Positions 8,411 to 17,056 of a stretch of DNA of 64,000 nucleotides are shown here, one piece after another (position 1 is the first letter of the stretch; the number at the start of each line of letters is the position of its first letter). The position numbers and the translations under genes are program-made. The stretch covers positions 1-64,000 of the forward strand of contig CAYPAW010000034.1 in the NCBI GenBank assembly GCA_964408795.1, read 5' to 3'. Below the pieces are notes generated by a model, which was not told where the DNA came from, did no database searches, and saw only the letters and a list, made by a program, of their open reading frames with translations. This DNA is from JABMQB01 sp964408795. GTDB taxonomy: Bacteria; Bacteroidota; Bacteroidia; Bacteroidales; Prolixibacteraceae.

Positions 8411-11116
8411 ATGATGACAAAACAAACATTAATCGTAAGCTTAATCATTTTTTGGCTTGGCTCAGGCCTTGTAACAGCACAAACGAATTATCAAATCCAC
8501 ACCCAGAATATTGAACACACCATAGACATCAATGTCTACGGTCATTTTTTAGAACACATCTACCATTCTGCCAATGGGGGTTTATGGGGTGAACTGGTGT
8601 GGAACAGAAGCTTTGAGAGAATAAGTGGTTTACGGGGTGAGTGGGCTATTGAGGGGAATACAATCGTTCAACGTTCTCTTTCGGACAACGTCCGCCTTTT
8701 ATTTGGAGAGACCAGCTGGCAGGACTATGAAATTACGCTACAGGCTAAAAGACTGGGTGGGGAAGAAGGTTTTTTGGTTTTGTTCAGGGCCAATGGAGAT
8801 GATTTTTACTGGTTCAATATTGCAGGGTGGACCAATACCCAACATGCCATTGAGAAAGGAAGTGAAGGAGCAGGGCGCTGGGGGATTTTTAACGGGCTTA
8901 CAAAACCGGGAAGTGTGCAGACCAACGTTTGGTACACGATTAAAATCCGTTGCGAAGGAAACCATTTTCAGGCATGGTTGAATGGCACCCTTCTTTTCGA
9001 CTTTACGGATGATGATGCCCATTTAACCGGTCAGCCCGGTATCGGGACCTGGATTACCCGGGCAGCATACCGCAATATAGTGGTAACGGATATTCCATCG
9101 GGAGATACGTTATATAACCAGTTACCCGATCTTGAATCTGCATCAGAAGCCGATTTTCCCCATTGGGAGCCATCCCCCAATGCAAAAGTGTATAGCCATG
9201 ATGATGCCCTGAATAGCGATGGTTCTGCCTTCATTCACAATCCGGGAAACGAAGCAGCCTATATTCAGCAAGGAGCATTGAACATTGTATCGCAATATTA
9301 CGATGGTTCATTCTGGGCTAAGGCCGATACAGGAACCATCCTTGAAATTACCCTCTTTGAAGGGGAAAACAGGCTGGATGAGGCGATATTCCGGGTTACG
9401 GAGGATGACTGGCAGGAATACAGCTTTCACTTCATGCCTGCTGCTTCAACAACCGAAGGCATCCTTCGGATTTCTTTACCGGATTCGGGAAAAGCAATGA
9501 TCGATCAGGTCAGTATGATGGGGCAGGATGCAAAAGACAACCATGGATTCCGGCCTGATCTGCTGAAAGCCGTAGAGGAATTACAGCCCCCCATTATTCG
9601 CTGGCCCGGGGGATGTTATGCATCGGCTTATTTCTGGAAAGATGGAATTGGAAAACAAAGCGAACGCGTTGTCTACCCGATAGAATTGTGGGACGATAAA
9701 GATGTAAATTCCTTCGGAACAGATGAATTCATTGAAATGTGCCGGCTTACAGGAGCTGAGCCACTGATCGTTATAAATAGCGGGGTACTGAACACCACAT
9801 GTGGAGCAGGCATTACCAAAAAGCTTCCGGATGAGGAATATCTGCAAGATGCGTTGGACTGGATGGAATATTGCAATGGCGATACAACCACAACCTGGGG
9901 AAAAGTGCGAGCAGCAAACGGACACCCGGAACCGTACCATGTCAAATACTGGGAAATTGATAACGAAACATGGGCAGCCGGGGTAAATGCCTATGTTAAC
10001 AAGGTGGAAACTTTTGCACCGGCTATGCGTGAAAAATATCCTGATGTGAAAATACTGGCCTGTGGAAGTGGTAGCTATGATTATAACTGGAACCAAACCA
10101 TTCTGGACCAATGTGCTCATTTAATTGATTATATAAGCTGTCACCATTATGAAGATCCCAATAATTACAAAACCGGGGTGAACAATTATGAAGCATTCAT
10201 TCAAAATCTTGCAGGCAGAATAGCCAACTCTTCGAATCCTGATCTGGAAATCTACATGTCGGAATGGAACGTCTGGTCGCCCATCGATTGGCGATGCGGT
10301 TTGTATGCTGGGGGTATGCTCAATATGTTCGAACGCCAGGGTGAGAAGTTTACATTGGGCGGACCGGCTTTATGGTTACGGCATGCATCGGCCGATGCAT
10401 GGAACAATGCTTTTATCAACTTCAACAATTCAGATTGGTTTCCCGCTCCCAATTATGTGGTCATGAAATTGTGGAGAGAGCATTATGCACCCTATTACCT
10501 GAAAATGTCGGGTTTTGCATCGGATCTTAATGCAGTGGCGACCCTTTCCGAAGATAAGAACACCGTGTATTTCAAGGTGATAAACACTTCAACGAACAAC
10601 AGAACCATTGCGCTCACATTGGACGATTCCTTTGTTCCGGATTCTTCCGTTTTAAAAAAGGTGGTGGGTTCATCGCTGTATGACGAAAACACCTTCTCAA
10701 ATCCTGATAACATTAAAGCAGTGAATGGAAATGCTGAAATCAACGGACAAAAGGTAAGCTTTGTGTTATCCGGACTCTCAGCCACCGTGGTTGAAATACA
10801 AAGACATTCGCCGACCGGATTTGAAAATGTTGGTTCTTCAACCATCCAACGGCTGAAAAATGTACCCAATCCCTTTGATACCAAAACGAAAATTTCTTTC
10901 ACGCTGAATGAAAGAACGCATGCAAAACTGAGGATTGCCGATATTTCAGGATGGGATGTGGCCATATTGGTCAATGAAACGTTATGTTCAGGCTATCATG
11001 AAGTTGTATGGAATGGTAAAAACTCCAACTGTTCACCGGTTAAAAACGGGATTTATCTCTATGAGCTTGCAACCTCAAGCGAAAAACAAAGCCGTAAGAT
11101 GATCCTATTACGATAG
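8411..11116 (+). CDS. Large secreted GH51 arabinofuranosidase with T9SS sorting domain
   Basis: 901 residues. A signal peptide (1-24, ending LVTAQ) is followed by the start of the GH51 domain (DINVYGHFLEHIYHSANGGL). An inserted concanavalin-like/LamG-type module follows (about 75-225, with DYEITLQAKRLGGEEGFLV), then a carbohydrate-binding-like stretch (about 235-370). The catalytic barrel has Glu519 (YWEIDNETW, acid/base) and Glu618 (YMSEWNVW, nucleophile). Residues about 815-901 form a type A T9SS C-terminal domain (NVPNPFDTKTKISFTL ... NGIYLYELATS ... KMILLR). It should therefore be exported across the outer membrane and displayed or released, debranching large arabinan or arabinoxylan outside the cell. 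Confidence 0.92.
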   Translation: MMTKQTLIVSLIIFWLGSGLVTAQTNYQIHTQNIEHTIDINVYGHFLEHIYHSANGGLWGELVWNRSFERISGLRGEWAIEGNTIVQRSLSDNVRLLFGETSWQDYEITLQAKRLGGEEGFLVLFRANGDDFYWFNIAGWTNTQHAIEKGSEGAGRWGIFNGLTKPGSVQTNVWYTIKIRCEGNHFQAWLNGTLLFDFTDDDAHLTGQPGIGTWITRAAYRNIVVTDIPSGDTLYNQLPDLESASEADFPHWEPSPNAKVYSHDDALNSDGSAFIHNPGNEAAYIQQGALNIVSQYYDGSFWAKADTGTILEITLFEGENRLDEAIFRVTEDDWQEYSFHFMPAASTTEGILRISLPDSGKAMIDQVSMMGQDAKDNHGFRPDLLKAVEELQPPIIRWPGGCYASAYFWKDGIGKQSERVVYPIELWDDKDVNSFGTDEFIEMCRLTGAEPLIVINSGVLNTTCGAGITKKLPDEEYLQDALDWMEYCNGDTTTTWGKVRAANGHPEPYHVKYWEIDNETWAAGVNAYVNKVETFAPAMREKYPDVKILACGSGSYDYNWNQTILDQCAHLIDYISCHHYEDPNNYKTGVNNYEAFIQNLAGRIANSSNPDLEIYMSEWNVWSPIDWRCGLYAGGMLNMFERQGEKFTLGGPALWLRHASADAWNNAFINFNNSDWFPAPNYVVMKLWREHYAPYYLKMSGFASDLNAVATLSEDKNTVYFKVINTSTNNRTIALTLDDSFVPDSSVLKKVVGSSLYDENTFSNPDNIKAVNGNAEINGQKVSFVLSGLSATVVEIQRHSPTGFENVGSSTIQRLKNVPNPFDTKTKISFTLNERTHAKLRIADISGWDVAILVNETLCSGYHEVVWNGKNSNCSPVKNGIYLYELATSSEKQSRKMILLR

Positions 11117-11260
11117 ATGCATGACGGTGTTGTTTTGAAGTTTAACAATGCAGAAGAGGCCATTTCAGTGTTCCGGATGTAAATGAAAAAACATCGTTTG
11201 AAGGTTTCGCAGAAAACGACCTAAAGAAAAAAATGGTTACCCCAAACAGATCAAGCTTAT
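11117..11260. other. Intergenic stretch after the arabinan genes
   Basis: About 140 nt between the GH51 stop codon and the tRNA-Asn remnant. No coding frame, no strong terminator hairpin and no repeat recognised. Confidence 0.4.
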
Positions 11261-11319
11261 TGCTCCCCAGGGTAGTCACGACGTGCGTCGGGATGAACCT
11301 ACGACCTGCGGATTAACAG
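11261..11319 (-). pseudogene. Degenerate 3'-half copy of tRNA-Asn
   Basis: On the minus strand this copies the real tRNA-Asn (11363-11436) from the anticodon loop (CTGTTAATCC) through the T-stem 5' strand (GGTCGTAGGTTC, one mismatch in the block) and again at the acceptor end (CTGGGGAGCA). Between these blocks the T-loop and 3' T-stem are replaced by about 20 nt containing the small inverted repeat GACG/CGTC. It cannot form a tRNA. It lies directly downstream of the intact gene in its direction of transcription, as expected of a duplication or a recombination scar. Confidence 0.75.
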
Positions 11320-11362
11320 ATGAAGGTACAAAAAAAAATCAACCAATATTGATTGATCTTTG

Positions 11363-11436
11363 CTCCCCAGGTAGGACTTGAACCTACGACCTACGGATTA
11401 ACAGTCCGCCGCTCTAACCAACTGAGCTACTGGGGA
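11363..11436 (-). tRNA. tRNA-Asn (GTT)
   Basis: A 74-nt cloverleaf on the minus strand: acceptor stem TCCCCAG / CTGGGGA with discriminator G, D-arm TAGCTCAGTTGGTTAGAG, anticodon loop CTGTTAA giving anticodon GTT, and T-arm GTAGGTTCAAGTCCTAC. CCA is not encoded. A minus-strand promoter box lies at 11475-11482. Confidence 0.96.
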
Positions 11437-11444
11437 ATTTTTTT

Positions 11445-11452
11445 TACCTTTG
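11445..11452 (+). promoter_or_regulatory. Promoter -7 box TACCTTTG of the PfkB kinase gene
   Basis: TACCTTTG on the plus strand, 83 nt upstream of the kinase ATG, matches TAnnTTTG. It lies inside the start region of the opposing tRNA-Asn transcript, so the two promoters face each other. Confidence 0.6.
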
Positions 11453-11474
11453 CACACCTGTGTTAAAAGCGATG

Positions 11475-11482
11475 CAAAAATA
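11475..11482 (-). promoter_or_regulatory. Promoter -7 box TATTTTTG of tRNA-Asn
   Basis: The minus strand reads TATTTTTG, a TAnnTTTG match, about 39 nt upstream of the tRNA 5' end. Transcription from it would cross the plus-strand box at 11445-11452. Confidence 0.55.
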
Positions 11483-11535
11483 ACAGCTTTTACCAAAAGA
11501 AAAAATATTTACAGAGAATTTTTAACCAACTTCGA

Positions 11536-12531
11536 ATGGTTTCAGAAACAATGGAATTACCGGCAGTTCTGGGGATTGGCAATGCACTTGTCGACGTGAT
11601 GATTGCCCTGGAAGATGATACACTGATTTACAACTTTCGTTTGCCGAAAGGAAGCATGACCCTGGTAGATGAGCAGCTGTCAGAAAAAATTTATCGTTCG
11701 GTATTGTCGCTTATAAGGAACATTACAACCGGAGGGAGTGCAGCCAATACCATTTATACCCTTGCCCGTCTTGGAGGCAGGGCAGGCTACCTGGGTAAAA
11801 CAGGAGCCGATGCTCTGGGGCAATCCTTTAAGCAGGAGTTGGAAGAACGAAACGTGAGAACCCATCTGTTTACCAGCGAAAAAAGTACAGGCCGGGTGAT
11901 GGCCCTGGTTTCACCCGACTCGGAACGCACCATGGCTACCTGCCTGGGAGCGGCGGCTGATCTGAAACCGGAAGAAATAAATCCGGAAGAGTTCCGGGGA
12001 TACGCTGTTTTATATATTGAAGGATACCTTGTTCAGGATCACCGGTTGATAGAGAAAGCCCTGAAAACAGCCAGGCAGGAAGGATTAAAGATTGCCATTG
12101 ATCTGTCAAGTTATACGGTGGTGGAACAGAACCTGGATTTTCTGAAAGGCATCTTATCTGCTTATGTTGATATGGTTTTTGCCAATGAAGAGGAGGCCCT
12201 GGTCTTTACAGGCAAGATGCCGGAACAGGCAGTGGAAGAGTTGGCCGGTCTGTGTGAAACAGCCATTGTAAAAATCGGAAAAACCGGTTCTCTGATCAGG
12301 CAGGGGGATGATCTGGTGCAGGTGAAGTCCTTTCCGGCCAGGGCCATTGATACCACGGGAGCCGGCGACAGTTACGCCGCAGGATTTCTGTATGGCTACA
12401 CCAAAGGATGCAGCCTGGAAACATGTGGGAAGATGGCTTCGTTCGTATCGGCCCGGATAGTGGAAGTCTTGGGGGCCAGGCTTCCTGAGCATGTCTGGCC
12501 GGAAATACTCCAAACAATAAAAACCTTTTAA
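11536..12531 (+). CDS. PfkB-family carbohydrate/adenosine-type kinase
   Basis: 331 residues. The PfkB signatures are both present: GGSAANTIYTLARLGGRAGYLG (about 64-85, signature 1) and DTTGAGDSYAAGFLYG (about 271-286, signature 2, with the anion hole and catalytic Asp in GAGD). The enzyme transfers phosphate from ATP to a sugar or nucleoside. In Bacteroidota, sequences starting VLGIGNALVDVMI are commonly annotated as adenosine kinase, but the substrate cannot be fixed from sequence alone. A second ATG (residue 6) is an alternative start. It is a monocistronic gene with its own promoter box, convergent with the deoxynucleoside kinase gene. Confidence 0.88.
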   Translation: MVSETMELPAVLGIGNALVDVMIALEDDTLIYNFRLPKGSMTLVDEQLSEKIYRSVLSLIRNITTGGSAANTIYTLARLGGRAGYLGKTGADALGQSFKQELEERNVRTHLFTSEKSTGRVMALVSPDSERTMATCLGAAADLKPEEINPEEFRGYAVLYIEGYLVQDHRLIEKALKTARQEGLKIAIDLSSYTVVEQNLDFLKGILSAYVDMVFANEEEALVFTGKMPEQAVEELAGLCETAIVKIGKTGSLIRQGDDLVQVKSFPARAIDTTGAGDSYAAGFLYGYTKGCSLETCGKMASFVSARIVEVLGARLPEHVWPEILQTIKTF

Positions 12532-12578
12532 CAAAGGATTCCCTTTTTGCACTTTCTGCCGGCAGGGGCAGGAATAAG

Positions 12579-13193
12579 CTAGAACAGTCCGTGTATCTGG
12601 GCATTGATTTTATCGATCACATAACTAAGGTCTTCAGGACGCGTGGAAAAGTCAATGTCATCTACATTGATTACAAGTAGTTTGCCTAATGTATAGCCGG
12701 CAATCCAATTTTCATACCGGTTGTTCAGTTCTTTGAGGTAATCGAGCCGGATGGAATTTTCGTATTCCCGGCCCCGTTTCTGGATCTGGTTGACCAGGGT
12801 CGGTATCGAACCCCGCAGGTAGATCATCAGATCGGGAGGATTCACAAGACTGACCATCAGGTCAAAAATGGTTTTGTAGTTGTTGAAATCACGCGTGCTG
12901 AGCAGTCCCATGGCATGCAGGTTGGGTGCAAAGATCTCCGCATCCTCATAAATGGTCCGGTCCTGGATGATGGTCTTCTTCGATTCCCGGATCTTCAGAA
13001 TGTGCTTGAACCTCGAATTCAGAAAAAAAATCTGCAGGTTAAACGACCAGCGTTGCATATCGTTATAAAAATCATTGAGGTAGGGATTGTCGTCTACATC
13101 TTCATAAAAAGGGATCCATCCGTAGTGTTTGGCCAAAAGCTCGGTAAGGGTAGTTTTACCGGCTCCGATATTTCCTGAAACAGCAATGTGCAT
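12579..13193 (-). CDS. Deoxynucleoside kinase
   Basis: 204 residues from the ATG at 13193, chosen because the P-loop should sit at the N-terminus (MHIAVSGNIGAGKTTLTELL); an in-frame ATG at 13262 would add an unconserved tail overlapping the upstream gene. Domain features: P-loop GNIGAGKTT (8-16), the substrate/catalytic region PFYEDVDDNPYL, the QDRTIYEDAEIFA segment with the DR motif, and the lid RGREYE with arginine. It phosphorylates deoxyribonucleosides for nucleotide salvage. It follows the GH3-like gene by 58 nt on the same strand, so co-transcription from the promoter near 14793 is likely. Confidence 0.9.
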   Translation of the reverse strand: MHIAVSGNIGAGKTTLTELLAKHYGWIPFYEDVDDNPYLNDFYNDMQRWSFNLQIFFLNSRFKHILKIRESKKTIIQDRTIYEDAEIFAPNLHAMGLLSTRDFNNYKTIFDLMVSLVNPPDLMIYLRGSIPTLVNQIQKRGREYENSIRLDYLKELNNRYENWIAGYTLGKLLVINVDDIDFSTRPEDLSYVIDKINAQIHGLF

Positions 13194-13251
13194 GATTTGT
13201 TTTTTTCTTTCTAAAGTACAAAAATATTCCTTTTCCTGAAATCCAAAGGAG

Positions 13252-14766
13252 TTAGCGTCCAATAAGTATCAACAATTCATCGAGGTATCTCCGGTCGTTG
13301 GCCAGACGGGGTATCTTATTCTGTCCTCCGATCTTACCCCGGTTTTTCATCCAGGTATAGAAAGTCCCTTTGGGGACCATTTGAAGATGGGGTTTCTCAA
13401 GGGTCATGTTTTTATGTCGTTTGGCTTCATAGTCAGAATTCAGGGTTTTTAATGCATTATCCAGAGCCGTGATGAAGTGGTCGGGGTCTTCGGGTTCTTT
13501 TTCAAATTCAATGATCCATTGATGGGCCCCTTTTTGTTCGTCCCCCATAAAAATGGGACCAGCAGTGTATTCATGAACGATAGCCCCGGTATGATTGCAT
13601 GCTACTTTAATGGCCTGCTCGGCATTGTCGATGATCACCTCTTCGCCAAAGGCATTGATAAAATGTTTTGTTCTCCCGGTGATTTTTATTCTATACGGGT
13701 ATTTGGAGGTGAACTTGATGGTATCTCCGATCAGATACCTCCATAATCCTCCGTTGGTTGAGATAACCAGGGCATAATTTGTGTTGACTTCCACCTCCTG
13801 CAGGGAAAGGGTGGAGGGATTCTCTTTTCCAAAATCCTCCATGGGTATGAATTCATAATACACCCCGTAATCCAGCATCAGTAGCATATCATCCCGATGG
13901 GGATTATCCTGAATGCCAAAAAATCCTTCCGACGCATTGTAGGATTCCATGTAATGCATTTGTGGGGAAGGAAACATCTTGTGGTATTGGTCGCGGTAAG
14001 GAGTGAAATTGACCCCTCCGTGGAAAAAAACTTCCATATTGGGCCAGACTTCAAGCATATGCTTTTTCCCGGTACCTTCCAAAATTTTCTTAAAAAGCAC
14101 CAGGTACCAGGAAGGAACCCCCGCAAAGGAGGTGACATTTAAGGTAAGGGTGGCTTCAATAATTCGATCTATTTTTTCTTCAAATTCTTCGATCAGGGCA
14201 ATTTCTGCCGACGGGGTACGGATGAAATCAGACCATAGCGGTACATTTTCAATAAGAATAGCGGACAGGTCTCCGTAATACGATTTATTGTTAAAGTTGT
14301 TTACCCGGTGGCTTCCTCCCAGAGTGAGGGTTTTTCCTTTCATAACGCCCGATTCGGGATAGTTCTTGATATAAAGGGCAAAGATATCTCTGGGTCCGCG
14401 GAGATGACACTCCTCGAGGGATTCTTTGGTTATGGGTATGTATTTGCTTTTATCGCTTGTTGTTCCGGATGATTTGGCGAACCATTTGACCTCCCCGGGC
14501 CAGAGAAGGTCTTTTTCTCCTTTCCGTAATCGATCAATATAGGGTTTAATATCGTTGTATTCCTGCAAGGGAACCTGCTTTTTAAATGCTTGTTCTGAAG
14601 TGATCCCGGGATATTTATATTTTTCCCCCCATTCGGTATAAGCCGACCTGTTCAGCAACCTGAAAAGAACCTCCCGTTGGATATCCAGAGGATGCTGACG
14701 GTACAGTTCAATCTGGAAAATCCTTTTCGTGTGAATCCAGTTAATTACAGAATTTATTAAGGACAT
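13252..14766 (-). CDS. GH3 auxin-responsive-type acyl-adenylating protein
   Basis: 504 residues of the GH3 family (plant JAR1-like, ANL superfamily). Visible markers are WFAKSSGTTSDKSKYIPIT (about 96-115, the ATP/AMP motif with SSGTT), YNASEGFFGIQ (about 282-292, second nucleotide motif) and YRIKITGRTKHFINAFGEE (about 360-380, hinge). Plant homologues join amino acids to carboxylates through acyl adenylates; the bacterial substrate is unknown. The protein is a common conserved gene in Bacteroidota. A TACATTTG box lies 27 nt before the ATG, and the gene is divergent from cvpA. Confidence 0.9.
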   Translation of the reverse strand: MSLINSVINWIHTKRIFQIELYRQHPLDIQREVLFRLLNRSAYTEWGEKYKYPGITSEQAFKKQVPLQEYNDIKPYIDRLRKGEKDLLWPGEVKWFAKSSGTTSDKSKYIPITKESLEECHLRGPRDIFALYIKNYPESGVMKGKTLTLGGSHRVNNFNNKSYYGDLSAILIENVPLWSDFIRTPSAEIALIEEFEEKIDRIIEATLTLNVTSFAGVPSWYLVLFKKILEGTGKKHMLEVWPNMEVFFHGGVNFTPYRDQYHKMFPSPQMHYMESYNASEGFFGIQDNPHRDDMLLMLDYGVYYEFIPMEDFGKENPSTLSLQEVEVNTNYALVISTNGGLWRYLIGDTIKFTSKYPYRIKITGRTKHFINAFGEEVIIDNAEQAIKVACNHTGAIVHEYTAGPIFMGDEQKGAHQWIIEFEKEPEDPDHFITALDNALKTLNSDYEAKRHKNMTLEKPHLQMVPKGTFYTWMKNRGKIGGQNKIPRLANDRRYLDELLILIGR

Positions 14767-14792
14767 GCTCTGAATATTGGTGATACATACTC

Positions 14793-14800
14793 CAAATGTA
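14793..14800 (-). promoter_or_regulatory. Promoter -7 box TACATTTG
   Basis: The minus strand reads TACATTTG, a TAnnTTTG match, 27 nt upstream of the GH3-like gene's ATG at 14766. Confidence 0.6.
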
Positions 14801-14875
14801 GAAAAAATTCATTCCGGGAAGTGTGCAATAAAATAAATTCCTATTTTTAAACTTTGAAGAAAACAACCATTTTTT

Positions 14876-15415
14876 ATGAATTATATTGATATCATCATCC
14901 TGATTCTCTTGTTACTGGCTGCCATCAGTGGGTTTAAAAAAGGGTTGGTTGCTGAATTGGCATCTTTGGCGGCCCTCATTCTGGGTATCTGGGGGGCTTT
15001 TGAGTTTTCGGATATCACCGCTGAATTCCTGGTTGAAAATTTCAACTGGCATTGGAGACATCTCAATATAGCGGCTTTTGTACTTACCTTTGTTGTCATT
15101 GTGATCCTGGTGCACGTTGTCGGGAGTGTGATCAATAAGATTGTTGAAACTGCAATGTTGGGGTTTCTGAACCGGCTGGCCGGAATTGTTTTCGGGATGC
15201 TTAAGGCAGCCCTGGTGTTGAGTGTAATCCTGGTTGTGTTTGACCGGATCGATCGCGATGTAAATATCATCCCGGAAAATAGGAAGGCGGAATCGAAACT
15301 CTACCAGCCTTTACGAAATTTCGTGCCAGCCATATTTCCTTTTATTGAAGACTGGGTTGAAGAGATAAAAAACGAAAACGACACAGAGAGAGCCCCGGAC
15401 CCCACGGTGATTTAA
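14876..15415 (+). CDS. CvpA family membrane protein
   Basis: 179 residues with four hydrophobic helices (about 2-20, 25-44, 62-84 and 103-122) and a charged C-terminal tail (about 130-179) ending DTERAPDPTVI. The opening YIDIIILILLLLAAISGFKKGLVAELASL is the CvpA signature, including FKKGL. CvpA proteins are inner-membrane proteins needed for colicin V production in Escherichia coli and for envelope-stress tolerance elsewhere; the biochemical role is unclear. The gene is divergent from the GH3-like gene with a 109-nt gap. Confidence 0.88.
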   Translation: MNYIDIIILILLLLAAISGFKKGLVAELASLAALILGIWGAFEFSDITAEFLVENFNWHWRHLNIAAFVLTFVVIVILVHVVGSVINKIVETAMLGFLNRLAGIVFGMLKAALVLSVILVVFDRIDRDVNIIPENRKAESKLYQPLRNFVPAIFPFIEDWVEEIKNENDTERAPDPTVI

Positions 15416-15477
15416 AAATCTAAGGATCGTTTAAACGTGTACTAAGGCCTTTAAAACAGGGTCGTATTGCCTCCTGT

Positions 15478-15500
15478 CGGGTTCCGTTCCCAGGAACCCG
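15478..15500. other. GC-rich inverted repeat downstream of cvpA
   Basis: A perfect 8-bp stem CGGGTTCC / GGAACCCG with a 7-nt loop, 62 nt after the cvpA stop codon. It is not followed directly by a T-run (a short one comes about 15 nt later), so it is a weak terminator candidate only. The rest of the 15416-15658 gap shows no gene. Confidence 0.4.
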
Positions 15501-15658
15501 GGAAGTAAACAATCCCCTTTTTCTCACCGTAGCTAACACAACGGGAAAGTTCCACAAGAAGGAAGCGGATCAGGACTCTCCGATCTATGCATCCTGGAAA
15601 ACCCGGTGAATGCAAAAATAAGAGGAGATAATTTTATTTCTCCTACGGATTCAATTTA

Positions 15659-15666
15659 TATCTTTG
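15659..15666 (+). promoter_or_regulatory. Promoter -7 box TATCTTTG of tyrS
   Basis: TATCTTTG on the plus strand, 18 nt before the ATG at 15685. It decides the start: an in-frame TTG at 15664 lies inside the promoter box and cannot be the initiation codon. Confidence 0.65.
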
Positions 15667-15684
15667 CGAAAAATTTTTACTTCT

Positions 15685-16977
15685 ATGAATTTTGTTGAAG
15701 ATTTGCAATGGAGAGGCGTACTGCATGATATAACTCCCGGCACACAAGAACAACTGGCAAAAGAAATGACCACAGCATATATCGGGTTTGATCCTACAGC
15801 CGATTCACTGCATGTTGGGAGTTTTGCACAGATCATGTTGTTAAAACGGTTTCAGCTGGCAGGACATAAACCCATTGCCCTGGTAGGAGGCGCAACCGGG
15901 ATGATCGGAGATCCATCGGGGAGATCCCAGGAGAGAAACCTGCTGTATGAAGAAGCGTTACATAAAAACCTTGCAGGGATAAAAAAACAACTGGAAAAAT
16001 TCCTTGATTTTGATTCCGATGCTCCCAACAAAGCTGAAATGGTCAATAATTACGATTGGATGAAAGCGTTTTCATTCCTTGAATTCATCCGGGATGTAGG
16101 CAAACATATTACCGTTAATTATATGATGGCCAAAGATTCGGTACGAAAACGATTGGGCTCTGATTCAAAGGAGGGAATGTCGTTTACCGAGTTTACCTAC
16201 CAGCTGGTTCAGGGCTACGATTTTTTGTGGTTGTACACACACAAAAACTGCAAACTTCAGATGGGGGGGTCCGATCAGTGGGGAAACATCACTACCGGTA
16301 AGGAGCTGATAAGGCGGAAAACAGGGGGCGAGGCATTTGCCTTGACTATCCCCTTGATTACAAAAGCCGATGGAAGCAAATTTGGCAAAACAGAACAGGG
16401 CAATGTATGGCTCGATCCCGAACGAACCACACCCTATACCTTTTACCAGTTCTGGCTGAACAGTTCCGACGAAGATGCGGAAAAATACATCAAAATATTT
16501 ACTTTGTTGGGTAAGGCAGAAATAGATGCCCTGATCAATGAGCACAGGAAGGCCCCTCATGCAAGAATGCTTCAGAAAAAACTGGCCGAAGAGGTGACCG
16601 TTATGGTTCATTCACGCGAAGCATATGAAATGGCTGTAGAGGCATCCCATATACTGTTTGGAAGCGGTACGGCCGAACAACTGAAAAAACTGGATGAGAA
16701 AACATTCCTGGCCGTTTTCGAAGGAGTGCCAATGTATACCCTTGACAGAAACGTTCTTACCCTGGAACCCAATGTAGTGGATTTTCTGACAACTCATGCC
16801 GGGATCTTCCCCTCAAAGGGAGAAATCAGAAGAATCATCAAAGGAAACGGCCTGAGCATCAACAAAGAAAAAATAACGGACCCGGAAGCAAAAATCACCT
16901 CCGGATGGCTGATCGGAAACAAATACATCCTTGTTCAGAAAGGGAAAAAGAACTATTTTTTGATATCGTGTAAATAA
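15685..16977 (+). CDS. tyrS: Tyrosyl-tRNA synthetase
   Basis: 430 residues, typical for bacterial TyrRS. The class I signature appears as HVGS in PTADSLHVGSF (HIGH equivalent), with the tyrosine pocket YIGFDPTADSL, the QMGGSDQWGNI block (about 199-209) and the KMSKS equivalent KFGKT (in ADGSKFGKTEQG). A C-terminal S4-like RNA-binding domain follows (about 355-430, with GEIRRIIKGNGLSIN). It charges tRNA-Tyr in the cytoplasm. The start at 15685 is preferred over a TTG at 15664 because of the promoter box. The surface-polysaccharide genes begin 79 nt downstream on the same strand. Confidence 0.96.
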   Translation: MNFVEDLQWRGVLHDITPGTQEQLAKEMTTAYIGFDPTADSLHVGSFAQIMLLKRFQLAGHKPIALVGGATGMIGDPSGRSQERNLLYEEALHKNLAGIKKQLEKFLDFDSDAPNKAEMVNNYDWMKAFSFLEFIRDVGKHITVNYMMAKDSVRKRLGSDSKEGMSFTEFTYQLVQGYDFLWLYTHKNCKLQMGGSDQWGNITTGKELIRRKTGGEAFALTIPLITKADGSKFGKTEQGNVWLDPERTTPYTFYQFWLNSSDEDAEKYIKIFTLLGKAEIDALINEHRKAPHARMLQKKLAEEVTVMVHSREAYEMAVEASHILFGSGTAEQLKKLDEKTFLAVFEGVPMYTLDRNVLTLEPNVVDFLTTHAGIFPSKGEIRRIIKGNGLSINKEKITDPEAKITSGWLIGNKYILVQKGKKNYFLISCK

Positions 16978-17056
16978 ACGGGTATTTCCTGTTTTGGGAA
17001 ATAATAAAACACCGGCAACATCGTTTTTCAATTGCGGCAAAACTTAATCAAACAGT

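Noticed and set aside
16981..17010. A terminator after tyrS from the TATTTCC/GGAAATA inverted repeat
   Set aside because: The stem is AT-rich and no T-run follows it.
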